This document shows, in pieces, positions 10,609 to 21,760 of a DNA stretch of 64,000 nucleotides (positions are counted from its first letter, which is position 1; each line of letters starts with the position of its first letter). Position numbers and translations under genes: made by a program. The stretch is from Gigaspora rosea (lineage: Eukaryota; Glomeromycota; Glomeromycetes; Diversisporales; Gigasporaceae), in NCBI GenBank assembly GCA_003550325.1, contig QKWP01000617.1, forward strand, positions 28,756-92,755. Direction: 5' to 3'. Below the pieces are notes generated by a model, which saw only the letters and a list, made by a program, of their open reading frames with translations, was not told the DNA's origin and ran no database searches.

Positions 10609-10979
10609 CAGTCAAACCTCTCTATAGTCACCTTCTCTATAGGACCCCGAGCTATACATAGATAGGTCACTATTTGCTTTTGCTTATTTTTGACTATTTT
10701 TTTGTAGATTTTTTCTATATTTAGTAATATTAATGCTTATTTTTGACCATTTTTCTGTAGATCTTTTCTATTTTTAGTAATATATTAAGTTTTTTAAAAA
10801 TAGTTAGCTGTTCATAGATTGCTCAGGGTCCTTTCTCTATAGTTACAAAATTAATATAATTACAAATTTATTTTTACTAATTATTTATAAATATATAAAA
10901 AATACCTCCATGTTAGTCACACTTCTTTTTAATTACAGCTTTTTGTATCTCAAAAGTGTAATATAAAGAGGTTTGACTG
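10609..10979. mobile_element. CAGTCAAACCTC-ended TA-flanked element
   Basis: Termini CAGTCAAACCTC and GAGGTTTGACTG are perfect 12-bp inverted repeats flanked by TA on both sides (10607-10608, 10980-10981), as expected for Tc1/mariner/pogo-type transposition. Relatives occur at 11769-12109, 23987-24157, 49565-49730 and as an inverted fragment at 63709-63838. Confidence 0.85.
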
Positions 10980-11134
10980 TATAACTTATACTAAAATTTT
11001 AAATAAAAAAATATTAGTATTAAAGTACATTTTAGCAAAAATTAAATAAAAATTATTTTTTATTATTGTAAATTATTTTTTTAAACTGTACTAAATTTAG
11101 TATAGAGAGCTTATAGATACCTATTAAGATTGTT

Positions 11135-11768
11135 ATAATTTTTATTATAAGTAAAAAATTCTGTTATTAAACTTGTTATTTTAGTAGCTACAATATGTAA
11201 ATAGGTTAGTTTGTAATAGAATTATTATGTTTTTGCATAGTTAAGTTAGTTTGCATTAGATTATTGTAGTTTCTATTATGAGTTACTACAAAAATTCTAT
11301 TACAAATCATACTACTCTAGTGACCATAGTGTGTGGTTAAGATTGAGTTAGTTTGCATTAGAATTATCATAATTTCTATTTTTCTATAAAAATTCTGTTA
11401 TAGAGCTTTCTAACTAGTAACCACAATATTTGGTTAAATTGAGTTAGTTTGCATTAAATTTATAATAACTTCTAATATGATTTACTATAAAAATTTTTTG
11501 TAACACTTAGTATATAATTAAGGTTGAGTTAGTTTGCATAAAATTATTATAATTTCTATTATAATTTACTGTAAAAATTCTGTTATATAATCTACTAATA
11601 TAGTACATTGCAGTAAAGGTTAAGTTAATTTGCATTGAAATTATTATCTTGCTATTCTAGTAATTACAATATGTAACTCAGATTGAATTGGGTTGTATAG
11701 AAATTATTGTGATTTCTACCTTGACTTACTGTAAAAATTCTGTTACAGACCTTGCTATTCTAGTTACT
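11135..11768. repeat. degenerate tandem array, ~110 bp unit
   Basis: About six diverged copies of a unit containing GAGTTAGTTTGCATTA, TAATTTCTATTATGA and ACAAAAATTCTGTTA repeat head to tail. No coding potential is visible. Confidence 0.7.
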
Positions 11769-12109
11769 ATAGTCAAACCTCCATAAATGCAACTTGTAGA
11801 GACAAGCCTACAACGTGCATTTAGAAAGGTTTGCATTTAGAAAGAGCCAATTAAATTGCAGCTTTAAAATTAGATTATCAAGTTTGTATAACTTTCACCA
11901 AAAACTGTATAACCTATTTTAAATACTCAAATTTGATTGGCTACATGCATTTAGAGAGGTTAGTGTGATATAAAATGTTATTTAAGAGAACGTGCATTTA
12001 CAGAATATAGAATGTGCATTTAGCACTAATAACATCTTATAGAAAAGAAAAAACATGTATTAGGGAGGTATTGTATTTATAGAGGTTGCATTTATGGAGG
12101 TCTGATAGT
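11769..12109. mobile_element. TA-flanked MITE, AGTCAAACCTCC end
   Basis: The left end AGTCAAACCTCCATAAATGC is mirrored on the right by GCATTTATGGAGGTCTGAT, with TA at both borders. It belongs to the same broad family as 49565-49730. Confidence 0.75.
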
Positions 12110-12317
12110 ATATTATATAAACTAATTTAGGTAGAGACATTTATCAGATAATTTCCACCTCTTAAGAGGGTACCACCCTCCCCTACCTGATACTAAACTA
12201 GCCAATCAAATTCAAGCAAATAATATATACAAAAACAAACTTTAGTAAAGTCTGAGTTTGGTCCAGATTTGGTCCAATATCTGCATAATGGTCTGAGTTT
12301 GAATATGTTTATATTTA

Positions 12318-13805
12318 TATTAGTACTAAAAAATTTACATAATGCATGAAGTTAAAATTAATTAGTAAACATAAGATTTTATAAAATTTTATTAATAAAA
12401 TTCTATAAAATCTTATAATTTACAAATTTTTATTAAATAATTCTAACTTTATGCACTAAGTAAACTTGTTTAGCATCCAAAAATACTTTATTTTACTTGA
12501 ATTTTAGATATTAGATGCATAATTTTTGATTTTTGATCAAAAAAGTCAAATTTAAGCATCTTTCTCCAAATTTCAAGTAAAATAAAAGATTATGCCAATT
12601 TAATGTATTTTTAGATGCTAAACAAGTTTACTTAGTGCATAAAATTAGAATTAATTAGTAAAATTTTTAATTATAAGATTTATAGAATTTTATTAATAAA
12701 ATTTTATAAAATCTTATAATTCGCAAATTTTTATTAACAAATTCTAACTTTATGCACTAAGTAAACTTGTTTAGCATCATAAAATACATCAAATTGGCAT
12801 AATTATTTTTTATTTTACTTGAAATTTAGAGAATAGATGTATAATTTTTGATTTTTGATCAAAAAAGTCAAATTTAAGCATCTTTTCTCCAAATTTCAAG
12901 TAAAATAAAAACAATAACAATACAGCCAATTTAATGTATTTTTAGATGCTAAACATGTTTACTTAGTGTATTAAGTTATAATAAATTGGTAAAATTTTGT
13001 AAATCATAAGATTTTATAGAATTTTATTAATAAAATTCTATAAAATCTTATGATTTACAAAATTTTACTAATTAATTCTAACTTAATGCATTAAGTAAAT
13101 ATGTTCAGCATTTAAAAATACATTAAATCAGCAGTATTATTTTTATTTTACTTGAAATTTGAAGAAAAGATGCTTAAATTTGATTTTTTTGGTTCAAAAA
13201 TCAAAAATTATATATCTATTCTCTAAATTTCAAGTAAAATAAAAATAATTATGTTGATTTGATGTATTTTTAGATGCTAAACAAGTTTACTTGTGCATAA
13301 AGTTAGAATTTTTAATAAAAATTTGTAAATTAGGCCATGAAAAATTAGTCGATTGGTTTTCATAACCCGGCCGGGCCAAAATTTGGAAACCTCAAAAAAA
13401 ATTTTTTTATATGTTTTAATAACCGGGTAGGATTTTAAGAAAAATTTTATATAAAATTTCATAAAATTTTATATATAAAATTTAAAAAAAAAGACAACTG
13501 GCCAGGTTAGTTAAAAAGATACATGTTATGAAAACCAAGTAGTTAAATTTGTATGGCCTTATAAGATTTGATAGAATTTTATTAATAAAATTCTATAAAA
13601 TCTTATTATTATACAAAATTTTACTAATTAATTCTAATTTTATGCACTAAGTAAACTTGTTCAGCATCTAAAATTACATTAAATTAATATAAACATTTTT
13701 TATTTTACTTAAAATTGAAGAAAAGATGCTTAAATTTGACTTTTTTGATCAAAAATCAAAAATTATGCATATAATATCTAAAATTCAAGTAAAATAAAAA
13801 TAATT
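12318..13805. repeat. tandem array of palindromic ~300-340 bp units
   Basis: The palindrome ATTTTATTAATAAAAT inside a longer inverted repeat occurs near 12385, 12690, 13022 and 13576. Alternating with it are AAACAAGTTTACTTAGTGCA and its reverse complement. A separate MITE (13331-13561) interrupts the array, and its right-hand continuation reappears at 20424-20480 beyond the large element, so one array has been split. Confidence 0.8.
13331..13561. mobile_element. MITE with AGGCCAT ends
   Basis: The left end TAGGCCATGAAAAATTAGTC leads to GGTTTTCATAAC; the right end has GTTATGAAAACC and then ATGGCCTTA. It interrupts the palindromic array. The 61-codon minus-strand frame crossing it is spurious. 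Confidence 0.7.
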
Positions 13806-14159
13806 TGTGGGGGCTGATGCTGAAAATCATGTGACATGCAACATAGATCTTTGTATACACATACATAGGTGCGTCAATTAATGTCAATTAGAAGTGTCAA
13901 CAAATTTGACACTAATACAGTATATAATGTCATGAAAACAGAATTTAAGTTGATTCAGAATTTTATTATTCCGTTTTAATCTAAGCGGATTCTGAATCTA
14001 TTTTTATTCCATTCCCACCTACAACATATATACTTTTAATGAATATGTTATTCCCATTAGTGGCACTTTTTAAAATAAGGCTGGCGCTAGCTTTAGTCAT
14101 GACAGTAAATTGAAATTAGAGTAGGGTTTCAGGTACGTATGTACGTATGTAGGCTCTTA

Positions 14160-14865
14160 GTGATTGGGTTTTAGCCTAGTGATAAGCCGTCATATTCAAT
14201 TTAGTACTTTAAAATGCAGATCACACTTTTCGTTGTGGAATTATATAGAAAGCCCGAACAAGCTGGAGTTTGGGGCTAGAAATAAAAAGGGTAAGCTTAC
14301 CTGTTTCACGCATTGCACCGAGAAGCTAGAATGTGAAACTTTCTATTTTTGTTGTGGTATTACATGAGAAACTTGGTTGAGACCGGGAGTGTGGGCTTAG
14401 GGAGTCAAAAAACGGAAAGTGTCCAATCTAGTTTTTTTTTGAAAATGCTAAGCTTATTTTCATAACAACAGGGAATTTCAAACTAAGCCGAAAGTGGGTT
14501 CAATAAAAGCTAGCGCTAGTATGTCATAGATCAAAAAAAAAACACGAACTAGTCAATTCAATGGTAAACCAAAAATGAGAAAGAAAAAAAGGTTGTAGTC
14601 TCTTTTTCCTCCGCTATACAACATGAAACTTATTTTCGTATCATTGTGATAGGGAAAATTTGCGTTTTTTTTCTTTTTTTTAAAAAAAATAATCGTAAGC
14701 CAGTTTATTTTAACAATGAATCTAGAATGAGATATGAGCAAAAGGAGTTTTCGTAATGCTAAATGAAAACCCAAAATAGAAAGTTGCGTAAAGTTAAAAA
14801 GGTTGCTTCTTATTTTTTTATTTCTTACTGGTAATTGCAAAACTTACATTTTTACACATACTCAA
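14160..14865. other. left arm of large element, no gene
   Basis: Contains GCTAGCGCTAG-like palindromes and T-runs. Two short open frames (14164-14367 and 14553-14840 minus) have no recognisable motif. Confidence 0.35.
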
Positions 14866-14869
14866 AAAA

Positions 14870-16700
14870 GGTTGAAACATTGAGCTAAGACCTTGAAAGT
14901 TTTTTTTTTAAAAAAAAAGGTTGGTTGGTTCATGATCAGTTTGGCTTTCATTTTTCGTAAATGTGAAATTTACTCTACTTTATTGAAATATATGTAAACC
15001 CTAAAAATTATAGAATTAAGGCTTCGAAATCTAATAAGGATAGGAACGTGGGCAAAAAAAAGAATCAGACAGGTCAGTTTGCTTGTAATCAATTAGTTTT
15101 ATTTAAATGCAAGACTTACTTTTTTTTTAATGCTACTAACAGGAAACCCGAAATATATATAATTGGCTTCAAAATCTAATAAGGGTGGGAACATGAGAAA
15201 AAAGAAAAGTTAGAAGGTTGGTTGGCTTGTAATCGATTTAGTTTTATTTGAATGCATGACTTTTTTATGCTACTAACAGAGAACTCGACTGAAATATTGG
15301 GCTAAAATCTCGAAAGCTTTTTTTTTTTAAAAAAAGGAGGTTTGTTCATGATCCTCTTTTTTTGTAAATGTAAAATTTACTTTGCTATATTGACAGGAAC
15401 TAAATGGCGTGAAACATATAATTCATAATACCTAAAAATTATAGAATTAAGGCCTCAAAATCTAATAAGGAAAGGAACATGGGCAAAAAAAAAAAAAAAA
15501 AAAGTCAGTTTGTTTGTAATTGATTAGTTTTATTTGAATGTGAGAGTTGCTTTTTTTTTTTTTTTTATAATGCTACTAACAGGACCCGAAATATATATAA
15601 TTGGATGTAACACCTGAAAATCAAGGCTTCAAAATCTAATAAGGGTGGGAACATGGGCAAAAAAAAAGTCAGAAGGTTGGTTGGCTTGTAATCGATTTAG
15701 TTTTATTTGAATGTGAGACTTACTTTTTTTATACTACTAACAGGGAACCTGACTGAGATATTGGGCTAAGATCTCGAAAGTTTTTTTTTTTAAAAAAAAG
15801 AGATTTGTTCATAATCAGTATGGCCTTCTTTTTTTGTAAATGTGAAATTTACTCTGCTATATTGATAGGAACTAAAATAGCGTGAAATATATAATTCGTA
15901 ATGCCTAAAAATTATAGAATTAAGGCCTCAAAATCTAGTAAGGGTAGGAACATGGGCAAAAAAAAAAAAAAGTCAGAAAGGTCGGTTTGCTTGTAATCGA
16001 TTAGTTTTATTAGAATGCGAGACTTACTTTTTTTTTTTATGCTACTAACAGGAAACCCAAAATATATATAATTGGATGTAACACCTGAAAATTATAGCTT
16101 CAAAATCTAATAAGGGTGGGAATGTAGGGAAAAAAAGGCAAAGGTTGGTTGGCTTGTAATCGATTTAGTTTTATTTGAATGCAGTCTTACTTTTTTTATG
16201 CTACTAACAGGGGTTGGGCTAAGATCTTGAAAGTTTTTTTTTTTTAAAAAAAATGAGGTTTGTTCATGATCAGTATGGCCTTCTTTTTTTGTAAATGCGA
16301 AATTTACTCTGCTATATTAACAGGAACTAAAACAGCGTGAAATATATAATTCGTAATGCCTAAAAATTATAGAATTAAGGCCTCAAAATCTAATAAGGGT
16401 GGGAACGTGGGCAAAAAAAAAAGTCAGAAAGGTCAGTTTGTTTGTAATCGATTAGTTTTATTTGAATGTGAGACTTGCTTTTTTTTTTAATACTACTAAT
16501 AGAGAACCTGAAATATATATAATTGGATGTAACATCTAAAAATTATAGAACTAAGGCTTCAAAATCTAATAAGGGTGGGAATGTGGACAAAAAAAAAAAA
16601 GGTTGGTTAGTTTGTAATCAGTTTGGCTTTTTTTTTAAATGATATAAAACTTACTTTTTATGTCACTAACAGAAACCCAAAATGATACTGGTATGAAATG
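14870..16700. repeat. complex tandem satellite, ~450 bp unit
   Basis: About four higher-order copies are seen, marked by AATTATAGAATTAAGGC near 15006, 15436, 15910 and 16365. Each contains CAAAATCTAATAAGG, GGGAACATGGGC, a homopolymer hairpin (T8-12 followed by A7-9), TTGTAATCGATTAG and GCTACTAACAGG. Each half of a unit is itself a diverged duplicate, so the array grew in at least two steps. Confidence 0.85.
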
Positions 16701-16946
16701 TAGTCGTGAAGAAAAAAAGTTAGTTTAACCTGAATTGCATATAGTATTAAAAAAAGGTAGTCCCTTCTTACAATATAGAATTTTGATAAAACTATACTTA
16801 TCATTTGTTATTAGGTATTATGACTCAGAGAACTGGAAGCGCATTGTGGCCGCGGGCTTGCTCGTGAACGTCCTTCTCTGTAGTCGCCCAATTCTGTACT
16901 TTGATTAGAACGTTGAAATGTTAGTTTCTTTTTTTTCACTCACTAA

Positions 16947-17028
16947 AGTTTGGAACCGGTTTTAATTTTTATATATTAAAACCGATTAAACCAGTTTTAA
17001 TATATGAAAAATAAACCGGTTCCAAACT
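16947..17028. mobile_element. 82-bp palindromic MITE
   Basis: AGTTTGGAACCGGTTT at 16947 is mirrored by AAACCGGTTCCAAACT ending at 17028, and the two arms together form almost the entire element. Confidence 0.75.
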
Positions 17029-17227
17029 CTGTCACACACGTGATAATCGACAGTAAATTGGCCAATAGCTTATCATGTTTTTGTTGTTTTTGCGATCACC
17101 AAAACAAACTACCTAAACTATTTAATTATAAAATTTAAAACCTCTAAACCTAACTGCTGAACCTCCAGAAATCGAGCTTCAAAAAAAAAAATATATATAT
17201 ATATATTTTTTTTTTATTAAGTTAATC

Positions 17228-18671
17228 ATGCCTGCAATTCTGAAAATTCCTGGAACACCAGCAGAATACTAGTCAATGGTAGCATACCTCCAATCTAATA
17301 TTATCCCTTCAGATTTCAAAGGCCCTGCAGATAAACATAATTTTATAAGGCAGTGTAATAAATTTGAGGTTGATGAAAACGGGGTTCTTTATCTTTAGGC
17401 TGTTTCTAAAAATGGTGAAGTCACAAACGGAAGGCATCGTATAGGTCCCCATACGATAAAAAGTTACATGATTTATTGTTAGATCATTTTCATGATCAAG
17501 CTAATCGTAGTTATTATAAAACATTTGCTGCACTTTCGGAAAAGCATATTGGTATTACACAACAAAGTGTGCAGAAATATATTAATGAATACACTGCTTG
17601 CTCTATAAATAGGTCAATTAAAGAAAAAACGGATATAAAGCCTGTTGTTTCAATAGCACCATAGCATTATATCCAAATTGATCTTATTGATTTTCAGGAG
17701 TTTGTCAAAGTAAATTATGGATTTGCATGGTTGCTTACATGTATATGCATTTTTTCCAAGTATTTAATTGCAATTTCTATGAAAAATAAAGAAAATGGTA
17801 CCGTCGCAATGTATCTTGTTAAAGATGTTTTTAAAATTTTTGGGCCTTAGTGGTTATGCAAAGTGATAACGGTAAAGAATTCGTGGGACAAATTGTTACA
17901 CAAATTTGCGAAATGCTAAATATTTACAATCAAGCATAGGCGCCCTCCCACCCACAAGCCCAAGGACAAATAGAACACCTCAATCAGACCATCGGCTGCG
18001 GATTTACAAAATTGTTGTGAGATGACAATAACCAATTGCAACGAAAAGACTGAATAGACGTTATAGATACGTTTGTCATATTATATAATTCATCAATTCA
18101 TAGAGCACATGGTCATAAACCGAATGAGATCATGTTTGGCTAGAAAATGCACGGTGTTTATGAAATACCATGCATTTTCCAGTTAGAAGCAGAGGCAGAA
18201 GCAGAGGCAGCGGCAGTGGCAGAAGAAGAGCCAGAAGCAGCAACAGAAGCAGCAACAGAAACAACAACAGAAGCAGCAGCAACAACAGAAGCGGCAATAA
18301 CAGAAGCAACAACAGAAGAAGAAACGGCAGAAGAAAAAAATATGATTGAAACTGCTATCGAACAACGTATTTTGCAAATATCGAAGATTCAACAATCTGT
18401 AAACGATAAATTAGGAAAATACTGTGAAAAAATGTGTCAGTATAGAAGTGTTCACCGAAAAAAGCCGCCCAATAATACAATTGAGCCTGGTACACAGGTT
18501 ATCATTGCACCGGATCAAGACACAAATCTGCAAACTCAAAAACGAAAACTGCAACCAACATATTCACAAGAAGGTATATTCAAGTGATTAACCTCCAATA
18601 ACTACATGGCAATCGTTAAGGTGAATGGCAAAGACGTACCAGTTCCTATCAAAAGAGTTAAAATTAAATGA
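17228..18671 (+). pseudogene. KRBA2-like DDE integrase, decayed
   Basis: Several frames read as one protein. The N-terminal part has MPAILKIPGTPAEY and an HTH-like stretch (SEKHIGITQQSVQKYI). The integrase core shows HYIQIDLIDF (first Asp), QSDNGKEFVG (second Asp) and HPQAQGQIEHLNQ (catalytic Glu), so all three DDE positions are still present. The C-terminal part ends VNGKDVPVPIKRVKIK. Frameshifts lie between 17398 and 17470 and near 17850-17865. Nine in-frame stops (17270, 17396, 17662, 17848, 17937, 18018, 18051, 18141, 18585) are all TAG or TGA. Between core and tail an Ala/Glu/Thr-rich insert is encoded by a GCAGAA-type microsatellite (18183-18332). KRBA2-like integrases belong to Ginger-type transposons, consistent with its position inside the inverted-repeat element. 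Confidence 0.85.
18183..18332 (+). repeat. GCAGAA/ACAGAA microsatellite in coding frame
   Basis: An imperfect hexanucleotide run encodes EAEAEAA...TEAATE within the integrase relic. The minus-strand Leu- and Cys-rich frames over it are artefacts of the repeat. Confidence 0.85.
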
Positions 18672-19500
18672 TAGAATTTTTTTATAAATTTAAAAATTTT
18701 CAAATTTAAATTTTTTTTTATATTTTAAATTTTTTTATTTAAATTTTAAATTTTTTTTTTAAATTTAAAATTTTTTTAAATAAAGTAATGCTTGAACAAC
18801 CACAAATAGTCAACTTTTTTAAAACATTCATATTTCTCAAATGGTCACACAAAATAACACTTTACGCATATTGCATCTTATAATCCAGCTTAGGTTAAAG
18901 ATATCACCAAAACCTACAATCCGCTGAACTCAAAATTTGGTTTTGAATCACACTGCACTTCGCGCGGTATATGACTTGTAGGATGAATGCTAGTTTTACC
19001 TCGAATGATATATGCTTCATTTCATATTACCCATAGTAATGTAAAATATTAAATTTCAAAAAAAAAAATCAAGCTCACCAAAAATTACTCTTTTTCTAAC
19101 ATTTACAAAGGCTTCTTTTGCATTTTGAAAAAAAACTGAATTGACATAAAACCTTTTTCAAATCAGACAGGCTTTTAAATAATGCATAAAAAAACCCCCC
19201 AAACAATTGCAAATAGCTAATCTTTTTTTTATTCTTTTCGTCCTAATAGGCCACTAATAGGCTATGTTAAATTGAACTGATCAAATCTTCAACCCATTCC
19301 ATTAAACTTGACGTGCATTGGATTCTGATCTGGTTTTCTCTAGGTTGCTCCAAAATTTATAAATGTATTTAACCTTACTTCAAATTGGGTTGGGTTTAAC
19401 CTGGAGTGGCCTAAAAATAAAGGAATTTTAATGAAGATAATAAGTTAAAGAATAATAAAATAAGTGATCTTGGTGAAAATAGAATCGAAATAACAAATGT
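18672..19500. other. 3' flank of integrase relic, no gene
   Basis: Starts with alternating A- and T-runs (18675-18785), then AT-rich DNA without any gene. Confidence 0.4.
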
Positions 19501-19539
19501 AAAATGTTCACTAATTGTCAAAAAAGCCCGAGATAGAAT

Positions 19540-19850
19540 TTTCTAAAATTACTTCTAACGTTGGTGATTATCATGATGGAACTGAAGTCAATAACGGTGC
19601 ACACAAGCCATTCGAATGTAGCCTGAAATCTAGTAAATGAATGAAGCATATGCTGGTGACTATCACTACTGATGGTGGCAGTTCGAACGAACAAAACAAC
19701 CTTAGATTATGTTACCAAATGACATAAGCCCGGATGATAAAAAAAAGGCACTTGAGTGAAATTTGGAATCTGATAAAGGTATGATTACGACGAGTAAAGC
19801 TAAAGTCAGTCTTGTAAAAACACTGTTGAAGTTGGAGTAGTTGTAAATGC
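19540..19850 (+). pseudogene. possible Sel1-repeat relic
   Basis: Two short stretches resemble Sel1 repeats: VGDYHDGTEVNNGAHKPFEC followed by SLKSSK, and PDDKKKALE-stop-NLESDKG, where the TGA falls on the position of the Trp usual in this family's EWxLxSA motif. Frames change between them and stops are frequent. The resemblance is by eye only and may be coincidental. It lies inside the large inverted-repeat element. Confidence 0.3.
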
Positions 19851-20059
19851 TTAATTGGTTGGTGAATCAGTAAAGGTTTATAAATTTGAATTTGAAAAAG
19901 CAAAGGTACGAAAAAATGAAAGCAGTAATTAGTTGTAGTGTGCTGATAGTAATGCCTAGAGCAGTGATACCTGAAGTTAAAATGATTCAACCATGAAATG
20001 TTTGTAACCAATTTACTAACCTTTTTTTAAGGAAAAAACCAACGTTTATGGACCTTCTT

Positions 20060-20250
20060 TGTCATAGTATTTCCAACCTCTCTAAATGCACAGCATAGGC
20101 CGTTTATGGGCCTTCTTTGTTATAGTACGTCCAATCTCTCTAAATGCATGCCATAGGGACCAAACTTTCAGTGCATTTACGGAGGTCAAGTATATATTCG
20201 GGCCAGAATTTAAGTGTGCATTTATAGAGGTTCTGTATTGCGAGGGTGAC
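20060..20250. mobile_element. degenerate MITE fragment, AACCTCTCTAAATGCA
   Basis: Contains CAACCTCTCTAAATGCA twice on the left and TGCATTTATAGAGGTTCTGTA on the right, similar to the 11769-12109 and 49565-49730 elements. Borders are unclear. Confidence 0.5.
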
Positions 20251-20423
20251 TTAGGTCTACTATAAACGCTAGTAATAAAAATTTTAATATTAATTTTATT
20301 GGTTAATTGACGCACCTAATTTGACACTAATGACGCACCTATGTATGTGTATACGAAGATCTACATTGCATGCCACGTGATTTTTAGCATCAGCCAATTT
20401 CAGCATCAGCCCTCACAATAATT

Positions 20424-20950
20424 ATGCTAATTTGATGTATTTTTGGATGCTGAACAAGTTTACTTAGTGCAAATCATTTTTAGAGATTAATATAAAATAA
20501 AATTTTTATATTTTTTATTATTATTATTAAAAGTTTATATATTGTAAGCTACTAGTACTCACTTTTTCAATAGTCTTAGTATGTATTTTAAAATATATTC
20601 AAACCACTTTAATTTATATGCTCAATTAAATTTTTTGGCAATTTCTTATTTGTCCATATATGCATATATACTAGTACATTATATTTATTTAATACTTATA
20701 GAATAAAACCTGTTTTAATATAACAGGTATTAAAAACATAACTTTTAATAGTATTTGGCACATGATACTCCTTTAATAGATATAGTATAAGATATTTTTT
20801 ATTTATTGTACTTGCGCTTGCTTGTTTTTAAACTTGAGACTATTGAAAAATGCTTTCTAATTTATGAAATATTTGATTGCCTTTTTTAGCTATTTTTTAG
20901 CTCAAAATTGTTTGCATTTATTAGATAATCAATAGCAGAAGCAAATTTGA
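20424..20950. other. array continuation, then AT-rich
   Basis: The first ~55 bp continue the palindromic array interrupted at 13805. Beyond that I see nothing. Confidence 0.45.
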
Positions 20951-20989
20951 AAAATTCAATGTTTCAAGATTTTAAATGAGTTGTTTAAG

Positions 20990-21760
20990 GTATTAAAATA
21001 ACATTGATATAAGCCTTATTTTGTTATGACCATGTTTGAAACTTGATTAGCCAATAGAATAGATGGACATCTGCACTCTGATATAAGCTGTATTTTGATG
21101 TAACCATATTAGAAAATTTGATTGGTTGTGTTTTAATATTAAGATAATATAAGGTGTTTTTTTTATCCATTGTAAAGCAATTATTCTTGTTTTTGTATTT
21201 GCAATAGCATTTGTTCTTGCACTTGTACTTGTTCTTGAACTTGAGACTATTATAAAAAATGCTTTAAATTTGCAAAACATTTGATTAACTTTTTTAACTA
21301 TTTTTTGCTCAAAATTTTTGTATTTATTAGGTAATTGTCTGAAGGATGTTACAAACGGAGCAATGGTAATCCTGATGTCTATGTGTTAACAAATTCTGAA
21401 TTCTGATTGGCTAGATAAGGTACAACATAAAAAAACTTCAAAACAATAAAACTGATCCTTATTGGCTAGATTAGAAGTGGCATTTTATAGTTGCTCTTCG
21501 GACTTTAAATGGTTCTCATTTTTTTAGTAAAATAACCAAAGCAAATTTGAAAAATTTATATTTCATGATTTTAAAAAAGTTGTTTAAAACATTAAAAATA
21601 TTAATATAAGCTTTATATTGGTATGACTATGTTAGAATCCTTGATTAGCTAGTGGAATAGATGGACTTCTGTGCTTTGATATAAGCCTTATTTTAGTAAC
21701 TATGCTAGAATATTTGATTGGCCAATTGAACAGAGCGATATTTGTGTTTTAATATTAAAG
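20990..21760. repeat. ~600-bp spaced duplicated segments
   Basis: Segments around GATTAGCCAATAGAATAGAT (21050) and GATTAGCTAGTGGAATAGAT (21640) share the same order of motifs (GATGGAC, GATATAAGC, TTTGATTGG, GTGTTTTAATATTA). They look like an old duplication. Confidence 0.5.

Larger units (their letters stand above)
9812..11127. mobile_element. 1.3-kb inverted-repeat element with nested repeats
   Basis: The left end TTAATAGGTATC and, after a short gap, TATACTAAATTTAGTAC are mirrored on the right by GTACTAAATTTAGTATA and GATACCTATTAA. Inside lie an 8-bp minisatellite (10232-10459) and a separate TA-flanked element (10609-10979). There is no transposase. A solo copy of the CTAAATTTAGTACA palindrome recurs at about 10326-10370 downstream of 40.3 kb (see 40326-40366). 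Confidence 0.6.
13806..20417 (+). mobile_element. 6.6-kb Ginger-like DNA transposon
   Basis: Left terminus TGTGGGGGCTGATGCTGAAA (13806) and right terminus, read inward, TGTGAGGGCTGATGCTGAAA (20417) start inverted repeats of about 100 bp that share TATACACATACATAGGTGCG. ATAATT flanks both sides directly (13800-13805, 20418-20423), and the outside DNA joins into one palindromic array, with a comparable empty site at about 13246. Inside are a tandem satellite (14870-16700) and a decayed retroviral-type integrase (17228-18671). TGTNR termini plus an integrase-type DDE gene are the known signature of Ginger elements; Ginger usually gives shorter duplications, so the assignment is an inference. Confidence 0.7.

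Noticed and set aside
18130-18395. Leu-rich and Cys/Phe-rich minus-strand frames
   Set aside because: They are antisense readings of the GCAGAA microsatellite inside the integrase relic.
17228-18671. UAG/UGA read as sense codons (alternative code)
   Set aside because: The cyclophilin and BTB-TLDc genes use normal stops and TGG for Trp, and the integrase also has frameshifts, so decay explains it better.
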